64,000 nucleotides of DNA from positions 1 through 64,000 of the forward strand of contig JAGBFQ010000020.1 of the NCBI GenBank assembly GCA_017936385.1. The letters are read 5' to 3'. The position numbers and the translations under genes were made by a program. Under the pieces are notes generated by a model. It did not search any database. It saw nothing but the letters and a program-made list of their open reading frames with translations, and was not told the DNA's origin. Origin of the DNA: Rikenellaceae bacterium. GTDB taxonomy: Bacteria; Bacteroidota; Bacteroidia; Bacteroidales; Rikenellaceae. This document shows, piece by piece, positions 43,473 to 53,314 of this stretch (position 1 is the first letter of the stretch; each line of letters starts with the position of its first letter).

Positions 43473-44876
43473 TTATTGGGTTACTTTAATTAAACCTTTT
43501 TCTTGGGCAAGTTGCTCCATTAGAGCGTATGCCTGTTCGTAATCATTTTCAATAGCTCCGTCGAGTATGGCCTCCTTGATTGCGGCCTTGATTTCGCCAA
43601 CCTCGCGGCACGGAGCAAGGCCGTAGGTTTGCATTATGAGTTCACCATCAACAGGCGGCTGAAAGTTGCGGATACGGTCCTTCTCCTCAATCTCCTGCAT
43701 CTTGCGTCGCACAAGTTGGAAATTGGCTAAAAAGCGTTTAACCTTCGCGTCGTTTGCCGAGGTTATGTCCGCTTCGCACAGAGTCATAAGTGCGTCTACA
43801 TCATCTCCTGCTTCAAATAGCAGTCGACGTACGGCTGAGTCTGTAACCTCCTCGGCCAAAATGATGGGGCGCAGGTGGAGGGCCACTAATTTCTGCACGA
43901 ATTTCATATGTTCGTTTAGCGGCAGACGCATACTGCGAAAAATCTTTGGAACTAACTTTGCTCCCAGTGCCTCGTGTCCGTGGAATGTCCAGCCCAACTT
44001 GGCGTCATAGGCCTTGGTGAGAGGTTTGGCAATATCGTGAACTATGGCAGCCCAGCGCAGCCACAAGTCATTGGTTTTGAGTGATATATTGTCTAATACC
44101 TTAAGTGTATGTTCAAAGTTGTCTTTGTGGGCATTTGCTCCTCGGCGCTCGACACCTTTGAGGTGTTCCAATTCGGGAAAAATCAGCGGTAGTAGTCCCG
44201 AATTGCTCAACAGCATAAATCCCATCGACGGAACAGGTGAAAGTACTATCTTGTTGAGCTCTATAATGATACGTTCCTTTGATACAATACTTATGCGATG
44301 AGCGTTGCGACGGATGGCCTCGAAAGTTTCGTCGCAAATATCGAAGCCCAACTGTGTGGCAAAACGAATGGCGCGCATCATTCTCAATGGGTCATCCGAA
44401 AATGTGATGTCGGGGTCGCATGGGGTGCGAATAATGCAATCCTCAAGGTCTTCCATGCCACCAAACGGGTCGACCAACTCGCCGTAATTCTTTGGATTAA
44501 GTGACCAGGCCAATGCATTGATAGTGAAGTCCCTGCGTAGTTGGTCGTCTTCGAGCGTTCCCTCCTCCACGGCGGGTTTGCGCGAGTCGGGAGAGTAGGA
44601 TTCGCGGCGGGCTCCGACAAATTCCACTTCAATACCATCTGCTCGGAGCATGGCCGTGCCGAAACGTTTGAAAACCGACACCTTGGTGTGAAGGCGTTTA
44701 CCCAACCTTTGTGCCACTTCGATTCCGCTACCTACCACAACGATATCCACGTCATCGCACGGGCGTCCCAAGTAGTGGTCGCGCACGTAACCACCTATGA
44801 CATAAGCTTCTACGTCAAGTTCGCGGAGTACTTCCGATACGTGGTGGAAGATGGGTAGTGATAGTGGTTTATTCAC
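43473..44876 (-). CDS. cca: CCA-adding tRNA nucleotidyltransferase with HD domain
   Basis: A class II nucleotidyltransferase of 467 residues. The catalytic carboxylates are Asp42 and Asp44 in CDDVDIVVVG after GGYVRD; the nucleotide-template region EDDQLRRDFTINALAW is near 113-128. A helical RNA-binding part follows, then an HD domain (WAAIVHDIAKPLT near 280) typical of CCA enzymes with phosphohydrolase activity. Poly(A) polymerase function is the alternative but less likely in this phylum. The encoded CCA end of tRNA-Pro in this window means it would mainly repair ends. Confidence 0.93.
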   Translation of the reverse strand: MNKPLSLPIFHHVSEVLRELDVEAYVIGGYVRDHYLGRPCDDVDIVVVGSGIEVAQRLGKRLHTKVSVFKRFGTAMLRADGIEVEFVGARRESYSPDSRKPAVEEGTLEDDQLRRDFTINALAWSLNPKNYGELVDPFGGMEDLEDCIIRTPCDPDITFSDDPLRMMRAIRFATQLGFDICDETFEAIRRNAHRISIVSKERIIIELNKIVLSPVPSMGFMLLSNSGLLPLIFPELEHLKGVERRGANAHKDNFEHTLKVLDNISLKTNDLWLRWAAIVHDIAKPLTKAYDAKLGWTFHGHEALGAKLVPKIFRSMRLPLNEHMKFVQKLVALHLRPIILAEEVTDSAVRRLLFEAGDDVDALMTLCEADITSANDAKVKRFLANFQLVRRKMQEIEEKDRIRNFQPPVDGELIMQTYGLAPCREVGEIKAAIKEAILDGAIENDYEQAYALMEQLAQEKGLIKVTQ

Positions 44877-44882
44877 GGTTGA

Positions 44883-45605
44883 CTATCTGTTTTTGAGTCG
44901 TTGTTGATACATTCCGATGGTGTTTTCCAAGCCCAAATATAGTGCTTCGGAAATCAGTGCGTGGCCGATTGAAACCTCGTCCAGCCAGGGAATTTGCTCG
45001 GCAAAGTAGGCTAAATTATCAAGACTGAGGTCGTGTCCAGCGTTCAGACCAAGGCCACAACGACGAGCCTCTTGGGCAGCGGCAACGTACGGAGCCACAG
45101 CTTGTTCGGGCGACTGTTCGCGGTAGCCGCGAGCATAAGCCTCAGTGTAGAGTTCAACTCGGTCGGCACCCACGGCGGCTGCTCCGGCCACCATTTCGGC
45201 AATTGGGTCCACAAAAATCGAAACGCGTATGTTGTGGCGTTTGAACTCTTGGGTCACTTCGCGCAGGATGTCGGCGTGTCGTACTGTGTCCCAGCCTGCA
45301 TTCGAAGTTATAGCGTCCTCGGCATCGGGGACGAGGGTGACTTGGGCGGGGCGAATCTCGCGCACAAGGTCTATAAATTTAGGTATGGGATTACCCTCAA
45401 TATTGAACTCGGTTGAAAGAATGGGTTTGAGGTCGTAGACGTCTGCGTAGCGGATGTGGCGCTCGTCAGGACGTGGATGGACGGTAATTCCGTCGGCGCC
45501 GAAACGCTCCGCATCGAGTGCAACTTGCAGCAGATTAGGAACATCGCCACCACGCGAATTACGCAGTACGGCTATCTTATTGATGTTAACGCTCAGTTTT
45601 GTCAT
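44883..45605 (-). CDS. pdxJ: Pyridoxine 5'-phosphate synthase
   Basis: It condenses 1-deoxyxylulose 5-phosphate with 3-amino-2-oxopropyl phosphate in vitamin B6 synthesis (DXP-dependent route). The 240-residue TIM barrel has [12 protein letters not shown] at the N-terminus, the [11 protein letters not shown] catalytic loop near 41-51, EFNIEGNP and [11 protein letters not shown]. It heads a six- or seven-gene minus-strand run and is divergent from nadK across 53 bases. pdxA, its usual pathway partner, is not in the window. Confidence 0.97.
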   Translation of the reverse strand: MTKLSVNINKIAVLRNSRGGDVPNLLQVALDAERFGADGITVHPRPDERHIRYADVYDLKPILSTEFNIEGNPIPKFIDLVREIRPAQVTLVPDAEDAITSNAGWDTVRHADILREVTQEFKRHNIRVSIFVDPIAEMVAGAAAVGADRVELYTEAYARGYREQSPEQAVAPYVAAAQEARRCGLGLNAGHDLSLDNLAYFAEQIPWLDEVSIGHALISEALYLGLENTIGMYQQRLKNR

Positions 45606-45614
45606 ATTAATTCG

Positions 45615-45622
45615 TATATTTG
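45615..45622 (+). promoter_or_regulatory. -7 promoter element of nadK
   Basis: TATATTTG matches the consensus and lies 36 bases before the nadK ATG, overlapping the pdxJ upstream region. No clear -33 element was found because the upstream sequence is coding for pdxJ. Confidence 0.55.
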
Positions 45623-45658
45623 CAGGTGTAAAGTTACCACTATTTTTTGTTACTTGGA

Positions 45659-46507
45659 ATGAAAATCTATTTTTTTTCGCGTCCCCTGCCCTCTCACACT
45701 GCTTCGGACCTGAGTTTGATAGTCGATACTGCTCGGCGTTTGGGAGTTGATTTGATAGTCAATAGCGAGCTTGCGGAGCTTATGAAACAACGTTGCGGAA
45801 TCACTATCGCGCCCGAAAATACATTTACCACGTTGCCACCACAAACGGATGTTAATGAGTCGATTATGGTGAGTTATGGTGGTGATGGAACCTTCCTTGA
45901 GGCGGTGCGACGATTGGCGGGAAATCCCATTCCGTTGGTGGGTGTGAACTGCGGCCATTTGGGATTCCTGTCGAGTATCCCCGCGCAAAACATCGAACTT
46001 GCACTCGAAGAGGTGGTGGCTGGTGATTATGTGATTGAAAAACGTTCGATGTTGGAGGTGACGGGTGATTTTCCGGTGCGTCCGGCGTTCCCTCATGCGT
46101 TCAACGAATTTTCGATTCAACGTCAGGATACAAGCATGATTTATGTGGATACTTATGCTGGAGAACAGATGGTTGCACGCTATGCCGGAGATGGTGTGAT
46201 AGTGTCGACTCCATCTGGCTCGACTGCTTATTCTCTTAGTGTAGGTGGCCCGATTATATCTCCTGATTGTCATTGCTTTACAATTTCGCCAATTGCGCCA
46301 CATAATCTGACAATGCGCCCTCTGGTTGTGCCCGATAGCACGGAACTTGAATTCCACATAACGTCGCAATCTTCTGAGGCTACGGTGTCGCTCGACAACT
46401 GCATTTTCCAGGTGCCGAACAATGCCAAATTTAAGGTGGTGAAGTCGAAAAAAAACGGTTTTTGTAGCCAAATTCCAAAATATTTCGTTTTTCGATACGT
46501 TACGTAA
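45659..46507 (+). CDS. nadK: NAD kinase
   Basis: It phosphorylates NAD to NADP. The ATG at 45659 ([10 protein letters not shown]) gives 282 residues. The diagnostic GGDGT is at 74-78, followed by FNEFSI near 155 and the glycine-rich [15 protein letters not shown], all canonical for the family. A TTG four codons earlier is less likely. Next comes uppS after 100 bases with its own -7 element. Confidence 0.96.
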   Translation: MKIYFFSRPLPSHTASDLSLIVDTARRLGVDLIVNSELAELMKQRCGITIAPENTFTTLPPQTDVNESIMVSYGGDGTFLEAVRRLAGNPIPLVGVNCGHLGFLSSIPAQNIELALEEVVAGDYVIEKRSMLEVTGDFPVRPAFPHAFNEFSIQRQDTSMIYVDTYAGEQMVARYAGDGVIVSTPSGSTAYSLSVGGPIISPDCHCFTISPIAPHNLTMRPLVVPDSTELEFHITSQSSEATVSLDNCIFQVPNNAKFKVVKSKKNGFCSQIPKYFVFRYVT

Positions 46508-46576
46508 TAAATTGATGTGGGGCGTCGACCCGCGAGAAAAATAACAACTTTGCGCTCGGATTAAAGATTTTATGAT

Positions 46577-46584
46577 TATCTTTG
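46577..46584 (+). promoter_or_regulatory. -7 promoter element of the uppS-bamA-ompH unit
   Basis: TATCTTTG matches TAnnTTTG, 23 bases before the uppS ATG. TTTG occurs at 46549-46552 but at 24-bp spacing, longer than usual. Confidence 0.55.
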
Positions 46585-46607
46585 TGGCTTAGAGATTTTA
46601 GACCCGT

Positions 46608-47330
46608 ATGACCCGATTCGAAAAAATACCGCAACACGTAGCCATCATCATGGATGGTAACGGACGATGGGCCAAAGCCCATGGGAAGGAGCGCGTGTAT
46701 GGACACATGCACGGAGTGGAGAGCGTAAGACGTGTAATCAAAGCGTGCCCTAAATATGGCATTAAGTATCTGACACTCTACACTTTCTCGACAGAGAATT
46801 GGGGACGGCCGAGCGACGAAGTGAATGCTCTCATGGAGTTGATGTGCAGTAGCATCGAGGGTGAAACTCCCGAATTGTGCAAGCAAGGAGTGGCAGTGAA
46901 AATCTTGGGTGACCGCAGTGCACTGTCCGACAAGGTTAATGGAAGTATAGACTACATTGAATCGCAAACTGCTAACGGACAAACGCTTACACTTATGTTG
47001 GCGTTCAATTACAGTTCGCGTAGCGAAATAGTTCGGGCTGTGCAAAACATTGCCCAAAAGGTCAAAAACGGAGAGTTGAATGCTACGGAGATTTCGGAGC
47101 AAATGATTACGGATAATCTCTATACGGTGGGTGTTCCCGACCCCGATTTGGTGATTCGTACCAGCGGAGAGTGTCGTTTGAGTAACTTTTTTATGTTGCA
47201 GAGTGCTTATAGCGAGCTCTATTTCATGGATGTGCTGTGGCCCGACTTTGATGAGGCCGCGCTGGTGGATGCAATCGAGGTGTACAACAAACGCGACCGT
47301 AGATTTGGATTAGTGAAAAACGAAGAATAG
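46608..47330 (+). CDS. uppS: Undecaprenyl diphosphate synthase
   Basis: A cis-prenyltransferase of 240 residues producing the C55 lipid carrier for peptidoglycan and O-antigen synthesis. The catalytic Asp16 lies in IIMDGNGRWA, with YTFSTENWGRP near 63-73 and RTSGECRLSNFFMLQ near 183. It is followed after 13 bases by bamA; this pairing is widespread and couples lipid-carrier supply to outer-membrane assembly genes. Confidence 0.96.
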   Translation: MTRFEKIPQHVAIIMDGNGRWAKAHGKERVYGHMHGVESVRRVIKACPKYGIKYLTLYTFSTENWGRPSDEVNALMELMCSSIEGETPELCKQGVAVKILGDRSALSDKVNGSIDYIESQTANGQTLTLMLAFNYSSRSEIVRAVQNIAQKVKNGELNATEISEQMITDNLYTVGVPDPDLVIRTSGECRLSNFFMLQSAYSELYFMDVLWPDFDEAALVDAIEVYNKRDRRFGLVKNEE

Positions 47331-47343
47331 AAGCAAACTGAGG

Positions 47344-49884
47344 ATGAGATACCTTATATTATTAAGTATATTATTGTTGTCGGGCATTGGGCAGACGGTG
47401 GCGCAAAACACACCAACCAAAGCGCAGGCTGTCGAACAGCAAACACTTGCCAACGCCGATTATCAAACTCCTCGGAGATATGTGATTGGCGATGTCAATG
47501 TCAAGGGAGTGCAATATTTCGATGCAAATGTAATTCGTGCCAATGTCGGATTTATGCGCGGCGATAGTATCACCATCCCAAGTTCGCAAATCTCGAACGC
47601 AGTCAATAAATTATGGGCCATGAAGTACTTCTCGGACGTACAGATTATAGCGCATCCGGTGGCTGGAAATGTGGTCGACTTTGATATTGTCTTGCAGGAG
47701 CGCCCCAGAGTCTATCGTTGGGAGTATGTGGGTGCACGTAAAGGTGAAATCAGCGACTTGAAGGAGAAATTGCAAGAGCTGAAACGAGGCGTTGAATTGT
47801 CGGAACACCTTATAAATAAGTGCGAAAACATCATTTATGATTTCTATGTGGACAAGGGTTTCCGTAATGTGGAGGTGTCGACCGAAATAGTCAACGACAA
47901 TGTGGTGCAAAATGCGGTGAACATTAAGTTCAACATCGACCGTAAGACCAAAGTGCGTATCGGAGAGATTGTTTTTGAGGGTAACGAGGCTTTTACCGAC
48001 AAACGTCTGGCACGTACGCTTAAGAAAATTCACCGCGTGACTCCGCTGTTCTTCCAAAACAACAAATTTAAGGAGAAGGAGTGGGCCGAAGATAAGGAGA
48101 ACCTGCTCGATTTCTACAACTCGAAAGGCTACCGAAACGCCAATATTCTGTCTGATTCGATTTACCCGATTCCCGAGAAGGACAACCGTATCGGACTGCA
48201 TGTCAAACTGCACGAGGGTAATCAATATTACTTCCGCAACATCACATGGGTGGGTAATAGTGTCTACGATACACGTGACCTTAAAACGTTGCTCGGTGTG
48301 AAACCAGGTGACCTGTATGACCGTAAAACGCTCTACAAACGCTTGGGTTATGGCAAGGAGGATAAAATTGACGATGAGTCGACCATCAATTCGCTGTATC
48401 AAAACAACGGATACCTGTTCTCGAAGATAGACCCGAGCGAGACAATCGTTGGCGAGGATTCTATTGACTTGGAAATCAAGATTTTCGAGGGCGAGCCGTT
48501 TACCATCAATAATGTGGAAATCTCGGGTAATAACCGTGTTAACGATGAGGTTATTCGACGAGAGTTGGTTACACAACCGGGCGACCTCTACAACCGTTCG
48601 CTGCTCATGGAGACGGTGTATCGTCTGAACAGTATGGGACACTTCAATGCCGAGAGTATCTCGCCTACCCCGCAACCCGTGTCGGATAATCTGGTGGACA
48701 TCGCTTGGCCGCTGGAGGAGCAAGCCAGCGACAAGATTGACATTTCGGGAGGTTGGGGTGCCGGTATGTTTGTCGGTTCTATTGGTGTGCAACTCAATAA
48801 CTTGTCGTTGCGCAAATTCTTTAAGAAGGACGCTTGGAGACCTTATCCGCAAGGACAAAACCAACAGCTGCGTATCCAGGGCCAATCGAACGGAACCTAT
48901 TACAAGGCTATTTCGTTGGGCTTTACCGAACCGTGGTTAGGTGGTAAACGACCCAATTCGCTGTCGGTTTCGGCCTACTATTCGGACGAAACGGATGCCT
49001 ATTACGCTTGGCAGGAGGGTAATGCCCACTTCCGTACGTTGGGTGTTTCGATGGGTATCGGTCAACGTCTGCGCTGGCCCGACCCCTACTTCACGCTCTA
49101 TACCGAGGTGGCCTACCAACGCTATATGCTCAAGGATTGGAACTCGTTTATCGTAGCCAATGGTGCAAGCAACATCTTTACGTTGCGTGCCATATTGGGA
49201 CGTAGTTCGGTTAACCAAGCCATCTATCCGCGTACCGGTTCGGATTTTTCGATGTCGGTTGCGGTGACTCCCCCCTACTCGCTCTTTGATAATCGCGATT
49301 ACTCGGACCCCAAATTGAGTGATAACGAACGCTACGGATGGATTGAGTACCACAAATGGCAATTTAAGGGACGTATATTTACACCGCTCGATAGGTCGAG
49401 CAAGTTGGTGCTGATGGCTCGCTTGGAGATGGGTTATCTGGGTAACTACAATAAGAATAAATTGTCACCATTCGAGGGCTTTACCATCGGTGGTGACGGC
49501 TTGACCGGTTATAGCGTCTATGGTGTGGATGTGATAGGTCTGCGCGGTTATACCGACGGTGCGCTGGTTCCGACCGAGAGTACAGCCAAAAACGACTACG
49601 CACGCGCCTATACCAAATACACCATGGAGTTGCGCTATCCATTCTTGTTGCAACCCCGTTCGACCATCTACGGCTTGGTATTTGCGGAGGCAGGTAACGG
49701 TTACTCGTCGTGGCAGAACTTCGACCCGTTTAACGTGAAACGCTCGATGGGTGTGGGTGTCAGAGTGTTCCTGCCGATTGTCGGAATGCTCGGAATTGAT
49801 TGGGGCTGGGGCTTCGACAAAGCAGCCGGAGCAACCAAACGTAGTGGTAGCCAATTCCACTTCACCATTGGAACAGAATTTTAA
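47344..49884 (+). CDS. bamA: Outer membrane protein assembly factor BamA
   Basis: The central subunit of the beta-barrel assembly machine, 846 residues. A signal peptide (1-20, ending TVAQ) is followed by five POTRA repeats (to about residue 450) and a C-terminal Omp85 barrel. The loop-6 signature appears as GLRGYTDG near 727 (a Tyr variant of VRGF), and the chain ends in aromatic Phe (GTEF), the barrel-recognition pattern. Two Skp-like chaperone genes follow at 18- and 9-base gaps. Confidence 0.97.
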   Translation: MRYLILLSILLLSGIGQTVAQNTPTKAQAVEQQTLANADYQTPRRYVIGDVNVKGVQYFDANVIRANVGFMRGDSITIPSSQISNAVNKLWAMKYFSDVQIIAHPVAGNVVDFDIVLQERPRVYRWEYVGARKGEISDLKEKLQELKRGVELSEHLINKCENIIYDFYVDKGFRNVEVSTEIVNDNVVQNAVNIKFNIDRKTKVRIGEIVFEGNEAFTDKRLARTLKKIHRVTPLFFQNNKFKEKEWAEDKENLLDFYNSKGYRNANILSDSIYPIPEKDNRIGLHVKLHEGNQYYFRNITWVGNSVYDTRDLKTLLGVKPGDLYDRKTLYKRLGYGKEDKIDDESTINSLYQNNGYLFSKIDPSETIVGEDSIDLEIKIFEGEPFTINNVEISGNNRVNDEVIRRELVTQPGDLYNRSLLMETVYRLNSMGHFNAESISPTPQPVSDNLVDIAWPLEEQASDKIDISGGWGAGMFVGSIGVQLNNLSLRKFFKKDAWRPYPQGQNQQLRIQGQSNGTYYKAISLGFTEPWLGGKRPNSLSVSAYYSDETDAYYAWQEGNAHFRTLGVSMGIGQRLRWPDPYFTLYTEVAYQRYMLKDWNSFIVANGASNIFTLRAILGRSSVNQAIYPRTGSDFSMSVAVTPPYSLFDNRDYSDPKLSDNERYGWIEYHKWQFKGRIFTPLDRSSKLVLMARLEMGYLGNYNKNKLSPFEGFTIGGDGLTGYSVYGVDVIGLRGYTDGALVPTESTAKNDYARAYTKYTMELRYPFLLQPRSTIYGLVFAEAGNGYSSWQNFDPFNVKRSMGVGVRVFLPIVGMLGIDWGWGFDKAAGATKRSGSQFHFTIGTEF

Positions 49885-49902
49885 CCGATAAAACGTACCG
49901 AT

Positions 49903-50424
49903 ATGAAAAAGTATTTGTTGACAACCATTCTGATGACCGTCATGACTTTGTGTGGCGGAGTGGTTAAGGCCCAAAATTATGTCGTGGTCGACAGCGAAAA
50001 AATATTCAAATCTATCGAAAGCTATAACGCCGCCGTCAAAGAACTTGAAAGCCAAGGCGAAGCCTATCAAAAACAGATTGACGAGGCTTTCGACCAACTT
50101 GAACAGGAGTATAACGCCTACCAAAATGCAAAGGCCGGCTATACCGCAACTCAACGCCAAAATGCCGAACGTAAAATTCTGAACCGCGAGGAGGAGATTA
50201 CCAAGTTCCAAGAGCAGGTGTTTGGCGACGAGGGCACGATGATGAAACTCCGTGAGGAGAAACTTAAACCCATCCAAGACCGTGTGTTCAAACTCATTGA
50301 CGAATATGCCGTTAAGAATGGCTATGGTCTGGTGCTGGATGTGGCGTCAAACCCTACGGTGCTGTACTACTCGCCCGCGATGGACAAAACCCAAGAAATA
50401 ATTAAGATTGTAAATAATAATTAA
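49903..50424 (+). CDS. Skp/OmpH-family periplasmic chaperone (first copy)
   Basis: A 173-residue secreted protein with signal peptide 1-24 (ending VKAQ) and two long amphipathic helices rich in Gln/Glu/Lys (about 40-120), the jellyfish-like tentacle architecture. Skp trimers hold unfolded outer-membrane proteins for BamA. The DVASNPTVLYYSPAMDKT C-terminal strand segment fits OmpH proteins of Bacteroidetes. It is immediately downstream of bamA. Confidence 0.92.
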   Translation: MKKYLLTTILMTVMTLCGGVVKAQNYVVVDSEKIFKSIESYNAAVKELESQGEAYQKQIDEAFDQLEQEYNAYQNAKAGYTATQRQNAERKILNREEEITKFQEQVFGDEGTMMKLREEKLKPIQDRVFKLIDEYAVKNGYGLVLDVASNPTVLYYSPAMDKTQEIIKIVNNN

Positions 50425-50433
50425 ACCGTAAAC

Positions 50434-50979
50434 ATGAAAAAAGCTATTAAACTCTTACTCGCTTGTGCGTTTGTAATGGTGTCGACCGGCGCATTTGCTC
50501 AAAAGTACGCACGCATTGACTACCAACGTGTGATTGAAACCATGCCCGAGATGGATTCGGTGGACTTGAAGTTCCAGAAAGCAGCTCAAGACTATCAAGA
50601 CCTGTTGGAGAATATCCAAGTCGAGTTGAACAACAAACGCTACGACTACGAGAAAAACAACGCAACCATGTCGGATGCCGTTAAACAACTCAAACAAAAG
50701 GAGATGCAAGATTTGAACAACCGCTTGCAGGAGTTCTACCAATCGGCACAACAAGAGTTGGCTAACGTGGAGGCCGAGTTGATGCAACCGCTCTACGCCC
50801 GCGCCAAAGAGGCCATCACCAAACTTTGCAAGGCCAATGGCTATGTTGTTGTGTTCCAAAACGACCAAGTTGTTTATTTGGACGAGGAGGCCGTGAAGGA
50901 CATCACCGAGGAAATCCGCACCGCTTTGGGTTGCGTTGAGCGCGCTCCGCAAGCCGCCGCAGCCAATCCCCTGCAATAG
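50434..50979 (+). CDS. Skp/OmpH-family periplasmic chaperone (second copy)
   Basis: A 181-residue paralogue of the preceding gene: signal peptide 1-22 (ending AFAQ), coiled-coil tentacle region (about 40-125), and the closing strand ANGYVVVFQNDQVVYLDEEA. The copies share the plan but are well diverged, so they may handle different clients. A strong terminator follows. Confidence 0.92.
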   Translation: MKKAIKLLLACAFVMVSTGAFAQKYARIDYQRVIETMPEMDSVDLKFQKAAQDYQDLLENIQVELNNKRYDYEKNNATMSDAVKQLKQKEMQDLNNRLQEFYQSAQQELANVEAELMQPLYARAKEAITKLCKANGYVVVFQNDQVVYLDEEAVKDITEEIRTALGCVERAPQAAAANPLQ

Positions 50980-51000
50980 TTCAAATACTTATAACACAAA

Positions 51001-51037
51001 CAGTGCAGACACTTCGGAGTGCCTGCACTGTCTTTTT
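51001..51037 (+). terminator. Intrinsic terminator closing the uppS-bamA-ompH unit
   Basis: A 13-bp stem with one A-C mismatch (51001-51013 with 51018-51030), TCGG loop, and TCTTTTT tail at 51031-51037. Confidence 0.92.
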
Positions 51038-51056
51038 ATGGGGTTGTCGGTCGCCG

Positions 51057-53057
51057 TTAGAAGTCGTAACCAACGAGTATATCTGCGTAATCTTTCCATC
51101 CCTCGGCCGTTTTGTATGCCTCTACGGACTCGGCAGGAACGTAAATCTTGCATCCCGAAATGTCATCAGATGGGTTAAATAAGCCATACCTGTTACCCAA
51201 CTGCTTCAGAGTAGGAGGAGTTGCTGCCTCGCAGTATATGCTTGACAATGAAGTACAACGCTCAAAAGGATAGGGGTCTATTGTGGTGACGCTTGCAGGT
51301 ATGGTTACACTTGTCAAACTACTACAACCAGAAAATGCACTTGCGCCAATGTTAGTCAATTTTTTAGGGAGAGAAATGCTGGCTAAAGAGGTGCAACGTG
51401 CAAATACCGAATTATGGATAGCGGTAAGATTTTCTGGCAAGGTAATATTGGTAAGCCAAGAGTAACCACTAAAGGCTCCTTGTTTAATTTCAGTAACATC
51501 AGAAGGCAAAGTTATATCTGTTAGTTCCTCACCATTCAGATATAATTTAGCACCATATCCAATAGGGTTTAGGCCGAATACGATATTGCACCAAGCCGAA
51601 AGTGATGTAATATCAACCCTTTCAAATGAAGTAAATTGTTTATTCGGATCATCAAGAATACCTAAGCCACTATATATAGCTTTTACACTCGTGGGTATAT
51701 TTATATTCTTCAATGAGGTGCAGCCTTCAAATGCAGAAGAATAAATCTTTTCAACTCCTTCGGGAATTGTAACTTTAGTTAATTCAGTGCTACTACAAAA
51801 AGCAAGTGGTGAAATGCCACGAATACCTTCAGGGATTGTATATTCGGTTAGACCTGCTGGGGCAAAGTTTAACACAAAACCACCAGAAGTAATAATACAC
51901 CTACCGTCATCAGATGCTGATTCACCTTCAAATTTTTCAAGAGAAGAACAACCATAGAATGCACCTTCATAAATGAAGCTACATTGTTTAGGGATATAAA
52001 TACTTTTTAGTGAAGTACAATACATAAATGTACCACTCCATATTCTTTCAAGCTGTTCTGGCAGTGTTATGCTTGTTAGATTTGAACATCTGTAAAATGC
52101 AGATTGATAGCTTGATATTTGTTTAACACCCGTAAAGTATTTGAATTCGTCGAATTTCTGAATAGCAGTTCTTTGAAAAACTGTACCAATATCGGTTACA
52201 GCAGCAGCCTCCTCATACGAGAGTTCGCCGTCTATGTCGCTATCCCAATTGGTAATGCATATCTGTTTGGTGAGTTCGTCCTCGAATTCAATCACTTGGT
52301 TGACGAGAATCTCCTTGCCCTCTTGGCGGAATGAGATTGTTTGCAACTCACTGCCGTCGGTTGCGCGTTTCAGCAGGACTTCGGCCGTGCGCTCCTCGTT
52401 GTTCTCGTTGGGAACTATGGCAAAAGTAAGTTTCTCGGTGCGAGTGGCGCGAGTGTCGGCAACGCTCAACCACTCTTGAGCCTCGGCAGGAATTTCAACC
52501 GTGTACTCCAAGTTGGTTGTTACGGTCACAACAACCTCGCCACCCTCGGCTGTAACCACATAGTTACCCTCGCCGTCTGTTTTGAAAACAACCTCTTCGC
52601 CACTCTGTTTGAATGTAACGGTTTGCACCTCCTCGCCTTTTTCATTCAACAAGCGAACCACTGCATTTCGCTCTTCGATGGTTTCGTTTTTGGTAATGGT
52701 GAAAGTCAGTTTTTCGGTGCGAGTGGCGCGAGTGTCGGCAACACTCAACCACTCTTGAGCCTCGGCAGGGATTTCGACCGTGTACTCCAAGTTGGTTGTT
52801 ACGGTCACAACAACCTCGCCACCCTCGGCCGCAACCACATAGTTACCCTCGCCGTCAATCTCAAAAACGGGAGCTTCGGGCTTTTCACCCTCATCGGGCT
52901 TTTCATTCTCGCCGGGTTTCTCGTTTTCACCGGGCTGCTCATTTTCGCCCGGTTGTTCGGTGGGAGGTGTGGTGTCGTCAGAGCCGCCCACGGGCTCCTC
53001 CGAGCAGGCAGTTGCCATCAGACCCACCGCCGCCAACATCAAAAATAGTTTTTTCAT
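51057..53057 (-). CDS. BACON and BspA-type leucine-rich-repeat surface lipoprotein
   Basis: 666 residues with a lipoprotein signal (MATAC, lipid Cys18). A Glu-Asn-Glu-Lys-Pro-Gly repeat linker (about 30-60) precedes two near-identical BACON-like Ig domains (about 64-151 and 157-249), then an EF-hand-like DSDIDGELSYEEA calcium loop near 272-284, and roughly ten BspA-type leucine-rich repeats (about 300-620, pattern xSFxGCSSLTSITLPxxVTxI). A short C-terminal PAESVEAYKTAEGWKDYADIL motif is typical of BspA proteins. It is exposed at the cell surface and probably binds polysaccharide or host protein; the ligand is unknown. Its leader is unusually long and structured. Confidence 0.93.
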   Translation of the reverse strand: MKKLFLMLAAVGLMATACSEEPVGGSDDTTPPTEQPGENEQPGENEKPGENEKPDEGEKPEAPVFEIDGEGNYVVAAEGGEVVVTVTTNLEYTVEIPAEAQEWLSVADTRATRTEKLTFTITKNETIEERNAVVRLLNEKGEEVQTVTFKQSGEEVVFKTDGEGNYVVTAEGGEVVVTVTTNLEYTVEIPAEAQEWLSVADTRATRTEKLTFAIVPNENNEERTAEVLLKRATDGSELQTISFRQEGKEILVNQVIEFEDELTKQICITNWDSDIDGELSYEEAAAVTDIGTVFQRTAIQKFDEFKYFTGVKQISSYQSAFYRCSNLTSITLPEQLERIWSGTFMYCTSLKSIYIPKQCSFIYEGAFYGCSSLEKFEGESASDDGRCIITSGGFVLNFAPAGLTEYTIPEGIRGISPLAFCSSTELTKVTIPEGVEKIYSSAFEGCTSLKNINIPTSVKAIYSGLGILDDPNKQFTSFERVDITSLSAWCNIVFGLNPIGYGAKLYLNGEELTDITLPSDVTEIKQGAFSGYSWLTNITLPENLTAIHNSVFARCTSLASISLPKKLTNIGASAFSGCSSLTSVTIPASVTTIDPYPFERCTSLSSIYCEAATPPTLKQLGNRYGLFNPSDDISGCKIYVPAESVEAYKTAEGWKDYADILVGYDF
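52423..52868 (-). repeat. Duplicated BACON-coding segments
   Basis: Segments 52423-52589 and 52702-52868 (each 167 bp) differ at about a dozen bases by eye, with a fully identical stretch of about 50 bp. They encode the second and first BACON domains. High DNA identity, with the flanks in each domain diverged, indicates a recent duplication or ongoing gene conversion. Confidence 0.85.
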
Positions 53058-53137
53058 AGTATTTGATTTAAGTTAAACAAAAGTGTCTTTGCCGTCAGAT
53101 GGCAACCGTTTAACTCAAAAGAGAAGCGTGGGTAAGC

Positions 53138-53264
53138 TTACTGATAAGAAGGTACGACCAAGCACCCATACGAACATAAGCACAACCCACGCCATAGGGC
53201 GTGAGCATTTAGTGTGCCTATTGTGTGTTCGTAGTAATAATTTGGTCGTTTTACTTATCAACAA
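53138..53264 (-). ncRNA. Elongated hairpin RNA in the leader of the surface lipoprotein
   Basis: Nested complementary segments form one long rod: 53138-53148 with 53254-53264 (11 bp on the minus strand with two G-U), 53154-53160 with 53243-53249 (7 bp), 53169-53176 with 53226-53233 (8 bp), 53177-53184 with 53213-53220 (8 bp, one G-U), and 53188-53193 with 53198-53203 (6 bp, 4-base loop). Several mismatches on the plus strand become G-U pairs on the minus strand, supporting minus-strand transcription. It could be part of the mRNA leader or an independent 6S-like small RNA; no family is assigned. Confidence 0.6.
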
Positions 53265-53314
53265 CAATAGCCTAAATGCCATCAAAACAAACTGCGTATT
53301 CCGCAATTCAAATA

